Notes under the pieces: model-generated | What the model was told of the DNA's origin: nothing | Seen by the model: the letters and a program-made list of their open reading frames with translations, nothing else | Databases searched by the model: none | Shown here: piece by piece, positions 1 to 4,340 of the stretch | Position numbering within the stretch: the first letter of the stretch is position 1 | Layout of the letters: each line of letters opens with the position of its first letter | NCBI GenBank assembly: GCA_026415275.1 | Contig: JAOAHK010000019.1 | Coordinates: 8,606 to 15,609 of the forward strand | Length of the DNA stretch: 7,004 nt | Reading direction: 5' to 3' | DNA from: Anaerolineales bacterium | GTDB lineage: Bacteria > Chloroflexota > Anaerolineae > Anaerolineales > UBA4823 | Position numbers and translations under genes: made by a program

Positions 1-1073
1 CCATGGGCTTCTAAAATCCGTGTGGCTAAAGCAAGCCCTAACCCTGTGCCTCCATAGCGACGGGTGGTTGATCCATCTAATTGGTGAAAGGGTTCAAAGA
101 TCTCTTGTAAACGCTGAGAGGGGATTCCAATTCCTTGATCTTGAACTGAAACCGTGATAACCCCTTGCTGAGCAGAGACTGTCAAAGTAACCTTTCCACC
201 CGACGAGGAAAATTTTATCGCGTTCGTGATCAGTTCGTTGATCACCCATGCGATTCGTTCGCGGTCGCATCGCACAAGGGGGATTTCTTTTTGGATGCGC
301 AATTCGAGGGAGATGCCCTTGACCTTTGCTGAGTAAAGATGGTTTTGGGCGATTTGAGCGACGATTTCCGCTAAGTCGCTATCGGTTAGGGTCAGGGTTA
401 ATTCTCCTCTCTCGGCGTAAGCAAATAAGATTAAGTCGTCAATCAATTTCTCCAACCGCGTTGTAGAGCGTAAAAGGGCATCTAATGCTTGGGCTTGTTC
501 TTCTGTGACCTCTCCAAATGCGCCGTCTCTCATCATGTCGAGATAGCCACGCAACAGCGTGAGCGGAGTCCGCAGTTCATGAGAAACATTGGCGATAAAA
601 TTCGCTTTGATTTGATTCAGTTCACTCACCCGTAGCAGAGCTTGACGTAACTCTTTCGTGCGCTGTACGACACGTTGCTCTAACTCTTCATTGGCTTGCT
701 TTAAGGCATCTTGCAGTTGAAGGATTTGGAGTGTGATTGCCTCATCCAAATTGGCTTCGTCTAGGAATCCTAGTTCTAGCAAAGCTCTGCCCAGACGAAG
801 TTTTCTGCCCATTGTGTTCTGCTCTTCTTGGTATCGTAAGGCAACTTCAAGCTGTTTCGCGCTGATCTTTCCTTGTGAGACCAATGTTTCGCCCAAACGC
901 GGCACGAGAATTTCAGGCTCAAGGTAGGCTTCTTGGGTTAATTGCGGGTCTTGACTTGCGAGAATCTCGCTGATGGTCATTTCGATTGCCAAATCCATTC
1001 CACAATTCTGGCAATATCGGTCTGCGGTGTGCAGTGGTTGTTTACATTGCGGGCAAATAAAAGCGTGTGCCAT
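1..1073 (-). CDS. Soluble sensor histidine kinase with N-terminal zinc ribbon and MshEN-like tandem motifs (3' end cut by window)
   Basis: This frame is missing its stop because it runs off the left edge; I translated it by hand and it is open for 357 codons. Domains in order: zinc ribbon with C7, C10, C21 and C24; two 24-residue motifs at 59-82 and 93-116, each beginning RLG and ending in Gln (see findings); a Gln/Glu-rich coiled coil at about 117-158; the HisKA dimerisation helix with the H-box VSHELRTPL and phospho-accepting H165; then a HATPase domain with the N-box around N284, the G1 box DQGIGIP at 312-318, the F-box IFEPF at 325-329 and the G2 box GGTGLGLALA at 341-350. Probably only 20-30 residues are missing at the C-terminus. 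No signal peptide or membrane segment is visible, so the kinase is probably cytosolic. The ATG at 1073 is the first possible start, because an in-frame TGA lies five codons upstream. The likely partner is the divergently encoded receiver. The kinase family call is secure; the signal it senses is inference. Confidence 0.95.
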   Translation of the reverse strand, partial: MAHAFICPQCKQPLHTADRYCQNCGMDLAIEMTISEILASQDPQLTQEAYLEPEILVPRLGETLVSQGKISAKQLEVALRYQEEQNTMGRKLRLGRALLELGFLDEANLDEAITLQILQLQDALKQANEELEQRVVQRTKELRQALLRVSELNQIKANFIANVSHELRTPLTLLRGYLDMMRDGAFGEVTEEQAQALDALLRSTTRLEKLIDDLILFAYAERGELTLTLTDSDLAEIVAQIAQNHLYSAKVKGISLELRIQKEIPLVRCDRERIAWVINELITNAIKFSSSGGKVTLTVSAQQGVITVSVQDQGIGIPSQRLQEIFEPFHQLDGSTTRRYGGTGLGLALATRILEAH

Positions 1074-1084
1074 ACTCTCAATTA

Positions 1085-1113
1085 ATCATATCCCTGAATT
1101 GGGTTCCCTGCAA
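1085..1113 (-). promoter_or_regulatory. Candidate promoter of the histidine kinase gene
   Basis: Read on the minus strand, TTGCAG (1113-1108) is followed after 17 bases by TATGAT (1090-1085). The -10 box matches consensus at 5 of 6 bases; the -35 box matches at only 3 of 6. Transcription would begin near 1078, leaving an almost leaderless message, which fits the absence of a convincing Shine-Dalgarno before the ATG at 1073. A CTGAATT element (1094-1100) falls inside the spacer. Confidence 0.35.
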
Positions 1114-1305
1114 GTAAAGTTTTTAGTCCGCAGATGGCACAAATGCAACAGATGAGAGGTCACAAGTTACTGAAATTCAGGTGTGCGCTCGATAAAAATC
1201 GCTTCTCTATCTCCATAAAACGAGCATAAATTAGCTGTAAAGATTTTGTAAGGTTCAAGATGCTGAATTGCGTGCATAATAAGAGGCATAAGCTAGTCCT
1301 GAATT
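1094..1305. repeat. Four copies of CTGAATT in the divergent intergenic region
   Basis: The 7-mer CTGAATT occurs at 1094-1100 (+), 1174-1180 (-), 1263-1269 (+) and 1299-1305 (+). The second and fourth copies share ten bases, CTGAATTTCA. The second also forms a near-palindrome, CTGAAATTCAG (1170-1180). One copy lies within the candidate kinase promoter and two lie just upstream of the receiver gene, so they are candidate binding sites for a shared regulator. I found no other regulatory signal in this 260-bp gap beyond weak -10-like boxes such as CATAAT at 1275-1280. Confidence 0.4.
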
Positions 1306-1318
1306 TCATCAATAGTAC

Positions 1319-1328
1319 GGAGAAGAGG
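1319..1328 (+). promoter_or_regulatory. Ribosome binding site fixing the GTG start of the receiver gene
   Basis: The purine-rich GGAGAAGAGG ends five bases before the GTG at 1334. There is no nearby in-frame ATG that retains the N-terminal beta strand, so the GTG start is well supported. Confidence 0.7.
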
Positions 1329-1333
1329 CGAAC

Positions 1334-1729
1334 GTGCAGAACGGCAAACCTAAAAAAGTGCTCATCATAGACGATGATATTGCTTTATGTGAGTCGCTGA
1401 AGCTGATGCTTGACCCAGAGGAATTCACGGTGGTTAGCGCATCAAGCGGGGTGGAGGGAATCCAGATCTGCCAAGAGTGGGCACCGGATGTAGTCGTCCT
1501 TGATTTGCTGATGCCAGAAATGGATGGATGGGAAGTCGCCTCACGTATCCGCTCCTTCAGCGATGTCCCAATTATTGTCCTTTCAGCAGTGAGCAAACCA
1601 GAGTTAGTCGCCAAAGCACTGGATGAGGGCATTGATGAGTATTTAATTAAACCGGTTCCAGGCAAAGTTTTGGCAGCGCATCTAAAACGTCTCACACGCC
1701 GCGCACATACCCTTTCCCCTGGTCATTGA
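1334..1729 (+). CDS. Receiver-only response regulator
   Basis: This is a 131-residue single receiver domain of the CheY type that accepts phosphate from a histidine kinase. The acidic pocket is the D13-D14-D15 cluster after the first strand, the phospho-acceptor is D57 (in LDLLMPEMDG), the switch residue is S84 (VLSA), and the conserved lysine is K106 followed by P107. The fold fills almost the whole protein; only a short basic, His-containing tail (about 115-131) remains, so there is no DNA-binding, enzymatic or other output domain. It is transcribed divergently from the soluble kinase, which is the natural candidate partner. Its output must be protein-protein interaction or onward phosphotransfer, which is inference. 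The start is GTG, preceded by a good ribosome binding site. Confidence 0.92.
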   Translation: MQNGKPKKVLIIDDDIALCESLKLMLDPEEFTVVSASSGVEGIQICQEWAPDVVVLDLLMPEMDGWEVASRIRSFSDVPIIVLSAVSKPELVAKALDEGIDEYLIKPVPGKVLAAHLKRLTRRAHTLSPGH

Positions 1730-1730
1730 A

Positions 1731-1755
1731 CCCTAGCTTTTGGCTCAAGGGGGAG
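1731..1755 (+). terminator. Weak terminator-like hairpin after the receiver gene
   Basis: Directly after the TGA stop, CCCTAGC (1731-1737) can pair with GCT and AGGG (1743-1745 and 1748-1751) around a TTTTG loop, with a two-base bulge. It is followed by GGAG and a short TTTT. The stem is short and the T tract poor, so the call is tentative. Confidence 0.3.
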
Positions 1756-1825
1756 TTTTACTGCTTGCCAAAAAGGGATTTTCTTTACACCCCTTAACAT
1801 TTGCACCACTTGTTTAAGAAATCCT

Positions 1826-1883
1826 ATCCGAATTGCGAACAAAACTTAATCGGATTTTGACACGCTCTTAAAGTTAATCTGAT
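1826..1883 (+). repeat. Repeated TTAATC-type elements around the PHP operon promoter
   Basis: A 14-base element at 1842-1855 (AAACTTAATCGGAT) recurs at 1870-1883 as AAAGTTAATCTGAT, 12 of 14 identical and 28 bases apart. An inverted half-site, ATCCGA at 1826-1831, mirrors TCGGAT at 1850-1855. The copies bracket the TTGACA box, one just upstream and one overlapping the spacer and -10 region, which is the usual geometry of an operator. Confidence 0.4.
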
Positions 1884-1886
1884 ACA
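1857..1886 (+). promoter_or_regulatory. Candidate sigma-70-type promoter of the PHP/GT-B operon
   Basis: A perfect TTGACA lies at 1857-1862. At 17-18 bases spacing the best -10 candidates are TGATAC or GATACA (1880-1886), which are poor matches. The position, about 30 bases before the coding start and upstream of an AAAGGAG ribosome site (1897-1903), supports a promoter that may need an activator. Confidence 0.45.
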
Positions 1887-1913
1887 TTTTATCCTGAAAG
1901 GAGTTCATGGAAG

Positions 1914-2660
1914 ATGGGTTTCGCTGATCTGCACATTCACTCTACGTACAGTTGGGATGGCACAGCTACACTCTCAGCGATACTAAAATATGTGGTTGAA
2001 AAGACAGACTTGGATGTAATTGCAATTACCGATCATGATGAGGTGATCGGTGCATTACGAGCAGAACAAATCGCTCACCATTATGGAATTGAAGTGATCA
2101 CCGGGAGCGAAGTATCCACCGCAGAGGGGCACCTGTTAGCTTTGTATATCCGCGAGAAAATTCCCGTCGGGATGTCCCTAATAGATACTGTTCGATATGT
2201 TGGCAAACTCGGAGGGTTATGTATTGCTGCTCATCCAATGGCAGCCGGTTCCCCAAGTTTATCGGATGAAGCTATTCGGAATGCATTGAAATATCCCGAT
2301 GTGGCAAAAGTTTTGGTTGGTATTGAAGCGATTAATGGGGGTCTTTTCCATCAAGGTAGCAATTTTCTCGCAACCGCACTTGCCGAGTCATTACCAGTCG
2401 CCTCAGTGGCAAACAGCGATTCGCACATTCTTCAAACGATCGGTTTTGGTAAAACGGAATTTGAAGGTAAAACAGCCTTCGATTTGCGCCGAGCTCTAGA
2501 AGCTCGTCAAACACGCCCGATCTGCACTCGTCATGCTACACCGTGGTTGGTCATTCCTTCTTGGTTAGAATTCTTCTTGCTCAAGAAGTTTGGATGGGTG
2601 CGCTGGAATCCGCATCCGCTCCAACCTATGCGTCTTGGTCGCGCAAAAATGGTGATCTAG
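1914..2660 (+). CDS. PHP-domain metal-dependent phosphoesterase
   Basis: This 248-residue protein belongs to the PHP (polymerase and histidinol phosphatase) family, whose members hydrolyse phosphoesters with a cluster of two or three metals. The expected ligand motifs all appear: DLHIHS with H7 and H9, D15, TDHD with H41, GSEVS with E66, H73, AAHP with H107, and NSDSH with D169 and H171. This ligand set resembles that of the YciV/RNase AM-type and nucleotide-phosphatase PHP proteins, but the substrate cannot be read from sequence. Residues about 209-248 form a tail with a Trp/Phe/Leu-rich stretch and several Lys and Arg residues. The AAAGGAG at 1897-1903 lies ten bases from ATG 1914, slightly long. 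A competing ATG at 1907 opens only a six-codon frame. The gene lies 12 bases before the GT-B gene and is surely co-transcribed with it. Confidence 0.9.
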   Translation: MGFADLHIHSTYSWDGTATLSAILKYVVEKTDLDVIAITDHDEVIGALRAEQIAHHYGIEVITGSEVSTAEGHLLALYIREKIPVGMSLIDTVRYVGKLGGLCIAAHPMAAGSPSLSDEAIRNALKYPDVAKVLVGIEAINGGLFHQGSNFLATALAESLPVASVANSDSHILQTIGFGKTEFEGKTAFDLRRALEARQTRPICTRHATPWLVIPSWLEFFLLKKFGWVRWNPHPLQPMRLGRAKMVI

Positions 2661-2672
2661 CGAGGAGTTTGG

Positions 2673-3704
2673 ATGAGTCGGAACGTCTTGTTCATTTGTG
2701 GTTCGCTTAATCAGACGACCATGATGCACCAAATTGCCCAGCGATTGGAAGGTTGTAATACCTATTTCACACCCTTCTATGCCGATGGGCCCATCGCCTT
2801 ATTTGGTAAAGCAGGTTTATTGAACTTTACTATATTGGGTGGCCGTCACCGAACGAGCACTTTGCGCTATCTTTCCTGCCATAACTTGCCGATTGACTAC
2901 GGGGGTCGAACAAGACAGTACGACTTGGTGGTTACCTGCACCGACTTAATTACCCAAAAGATTATCCATCATACTCCTACGGTGCTGGTGCAGGAAGGGA
3001 TTATGGAGCCAGAGGATTGGGTGTTCCCGTTGGTCAAGCACCTTAAGTTACCCCGCTATTTAGCAAACACAGCAGCTACGGGTTTGTCTGATCAATATGA
3101 AGTCTTTTGCGTTGCCTCTGAGGGTTATCGGGATGATTTCATCCGCAAAGGAGTTAAGCCTCACAAATTGGTTGTGACGGGAATCCCAAATTTTGATAAT
3201 GTTCGTGATTGCCTGAAGAATGATTTTCCCTTCCGTGGTTATGTCTTGGTAGCCACTTCTAGCGCGCGTGAGACCTTTAAACCGGATGACCGCATCTATT
3301 TCCTCAAACAAGTCAAAAAAATTGCCAATGGACGACCGATCATCGTCAAGCTCCATCCTAACGAGGATCAAAAGCGCGCTGTGTATGAGATAAACTGTGT
3401 TTTGCCCGAAGCTCTCATTTTGAGTGACGGGGATATTTACCCGATGATTGCGAATTGTGAGGTATTGATTACCCAGTATTCAACCGTTACCTTTGTCGGG
3501 TTGTTGCTAGAAAAAGAAGTTTATTCCTACCTAAATGTTGAAGAATTGAAGAGATTGCTTCCCATACAAAATGGCGGCAAATCCGCCCAACGGATCGCGG
3601 CAATTTGCCAGGATTTGCTGAACAAGCCTCGATTTGATCGCCAGAAAGCGCGACAGGTCTTCCGCCCCAAACCTCAGTTAAGCTATTTCCGGGATACAGG
3701 TTAG
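2673..3704 (+). CDS. GT-B-fold glycosyltransferase-like / CDP-glycerol glycerophosphotransferase-like protein
   Basis: This 343-residue soluble protein looks like a GT-B two-domain enzyme. The N-terminal half opens with a hydrophobic strand and Gly-containing turn (VLFICGS, 5-11) and has later strands at VVTCTD and VLVQEG. A linker-like segment, VVTGIPNFDN (167-176), resembles the VTGxPxxD element of UDP-GlcNAc 2-epimerase and TagF-like proteins. The C-terminal half holds IIVKLHPNED (223-232), whose KxHP is typical of these families, and ITQYSTVTF (266-274), which matches their donor-site segment with Ser/Thr after Tyr. A GGKSAQRIA helix follows at 301-309. No membrane segment is evident. It could act on a sugar nucleotide, CDP-glycerol or a related donor; neither substrate nor product can be assigned. 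The gene starts 12 bases after the PHP stop with GAGGAG (2662-2667) five bases before its ATG, so the two form an operon. Confidence 0.72.
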   Translation: MSRNVLFICGSLNQTTMMHQIAQRLEGCNTYFTPFYADGPIALFGKAGLLNFTILGGRHRTSTLRYLSCHNLPIDYGGRTRQYDLVVTCTDLITQKIIHHTPTVLVQEGIMEPEDWVFPLVKHLKLPRYLANTAATGLSDQYEVFCVASEGYRDDFIRKGVKPHKLVVTGIPNFDNVRDCLKNDFPFRGYVLVATSSARETFKPDDRIYFLKQVKKIANGRPIIVKLHPNEDQKRAVYEINCVLPEALILSDGDIYPMIANCEVLITQYSTVTFVGLLLEKEVYSYLNVEELKRLLPIQNGGKSAQRIAAICQDLLNKPRFDRQKARQVFRPKPQLSYFRDTG

Positions 3705-3738
3705 CAATTGGGTTCTTCTCCTCCTCTGGTGCCAATTC

Positions 3739-3795
3739 GCCTCCCCCTCTCCCGACTGCCCCCCTGTGATAGGGGGGCAGGACTTTATAGAGGCG
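3739..3795. terminator. Strong GC-rich hairpin within a larger inverted repeat; terminator or dispersed repeat element
   Basis: CTGCCCCCCT (3756-3765) pairs perfectly with AGGGGGGCAG (3771-3780) across the loop GTGAT. An outer pair, CGCCTC (3739-3744) and GAGGCG (3790-3795), nests around it, and AATT flanks lie outside both arms. The sequence after the inner stem is GACTTTATAG rather than a T run, so this is not a classical intrinsic terminator. It probably ends or protects the GT-B transcript, and its nested palindromic build is also typical of small dispersed intergenic repeats. The pyrimidine-rich stretch from about 3717 belongs to the same non-coding block. Confidence 0.55.
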
Positions 3796-3804
3796 GAAAT
3801 TCAT

Positions 3805-3835
3805 TTGATAAAGTTTTCTAGAAAACGATTAAAAT
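3805..3835 (+). promoter_or_regulatory. Candidate promoter with embedded 14-bp palindromic operator
   Basis: TTGATA (3805-3810) and TAAAAT (3830-3835) could serve as -35 and -10 boxes, with a long 19-base spacer (18 if TTAAAA is the -10). The spacer contains a perfect 14-bp palindrome, GTTTTCTAGAAAAC, at 3813-3826. A dimeric regulator bound there would block or reshape the promoter. The region lies just before the small zinc-ribbon gene. The boxes are only approximate matches; the palindrome itself is exact. Confidence 0.4.
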
Positions 3836-3853
3836 AAAACAAATCTATTGTAT

Positions 3854-3861
3854 GAGGAGAG
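3854..3861 (+). promoter_or_regulatory. Ribosome binding site that favours GTG 3867 over ATG 3852
   Basis: GAGGAGAG lies between the first in-frame ATG (3852) and the GTG at 3867. It is correctly spaced, about six bases, for initiation at the GTG and cannot serve the ATG. Upstream of the ATG there is only AT-rich sequence with no Shine-Dalgarno. Confidence 0.65.
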
Positions 3862-3866
3862 AAACA

Positions 3867-4163
3867 GTGCAAATTTGCTCTCTTTGTCATGCTTCGTCGC
3901 CCGATACTGCCATCTATTGCGAGAATTGTCAGGCAGACCTCAGTGAATACTCCGAAAGCGCTCAAGCGTTGAAAAGAATGCTTGCCAATGAGCGCATCTC
4001 TCTTATTCGTATAAGTGTATCTCAAGACTGTTGTCCGGCTTGCCGTGAGATGGAAGGTGCCTATCCTAAAAGCGAAGTCCCTCGTTTACCCATCGAGGGC
4101 TGCTCGCATCCACTGGGTTGCCGCTGTCACTATATGCCGGTGCTCGAAGTTTTATTTCCGTAA
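3867..4163 (+). CDS. Small cysteine-rich zinc-ribbon protein of unknown function
   Basis: The product is 98 residues from GTG 3867, or 103 if ATG 3852 is used; the GTG is preferred because the Shine-Dalgarno lies between the two. Numbering from the ATG, the N-terminal zinc ribbon uses C9, C12, C23 and C26, with the same spacing as the ribbon at the start of the histidine kinase in this window. A charged helical linker (about 32-50) follows. The C-terminal part has a second set of potential ligands, C60, C61, C64, C84, H86, C90, C92 and H93, set in CPACREMEGAYP and GCSHPLGCRCHY. I do not recognise this second module with confidence; it probably binds another metal ion. No membrane segment or catalytic motif is visible. 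The gene stands alone on the plus strand and converges with the cca operon. It could be a regulatory or scaffolding protein, which is inference. Confidence 0.8.
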   Translation: MQICSLCHASSPDTAIYCENCQADLSEYSESAQALKRMLANERISLIRISVSQDCCPACREMEGAYPKSEVPRLPIEGCSHPLGCRCHYMPVLEVLFP

Positions 4164-4314
4164 TTATTGTGAAAACAGGATAAACCTGACTGAGCGGATC
4201 TATCATCGACCAAATTGGCTTTTTGTGCCTTCGGACGAACTTACGCTGTGTGATGTCGAATATCGGGATTTTGTGCCGTTTTGACAGAAAGGAGAATTCT
4301 TAGATTCCTCCGTC

Positions 4315-4340
4315 GCTAATTCGCATTGGCGTAAATTAGC
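4315..4340. terminator. Hairpin between convergent genes, overlapping the cca stop codon
   Basis: GCTAATTCGC (4315-4324) pairs with GCG and AATTAGC (4329-4331 and 4334-4340) around ATTG, with a two-base TA bulge. Read on the plus strand it is followed by TTTCTT, a modest T tract, so it may terminate the small zinc-ribbon gene. On the minus strand it contains the cca stop codon and lacks a T tract. The preceding 4164-4314 contains no gene I can support. Confidence 0.4.

Noticed and set aside
733..927. Open frame of 64 codons on the plus strand
   Set aside because: It lies wholly antisense to the histidine kinase, which has all its boxes in one uninterrupted frame; no ribosome site or recognisable protein features.
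973..1155. Open frame of 60 codons on the plus strand
   Set aside because: Its first two-thirds are antisense to the kinase zinc ribbon and the remainder is in the regulatory gap; no supporting signals.
1309..1695. Long antisense frame of 128 codons across the receiver gene
   Set aside because: The plus-strand frame has every receiver catalytic residue; the antisense product is Ser/Thr-rich low-information sequence.
1907..1927. ATG at 1907, closer to the AAAGGAG ribosome site than the PHP start
   Set aside because: It opens only a six-codon frame that stops inside the PHP gene. A leader peptide is conceivable, but there is nothing regulatory in its sequence.
3487..3804. Antisense frame over the end of the GT-B gene and the hairpin
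   Set aside because: Composition reflects the reverse of the GT-B gene and of the C-rich hairpin; no family features.
4015..4284. 89-codon plus-strand frame running out of the small zinc-ribbon gene into the convergent gap
   Set aside because: More than half is out-of-frame overlap with the cysteine-rich gene, and there is no ribosome site or conserved motif in the unique part.
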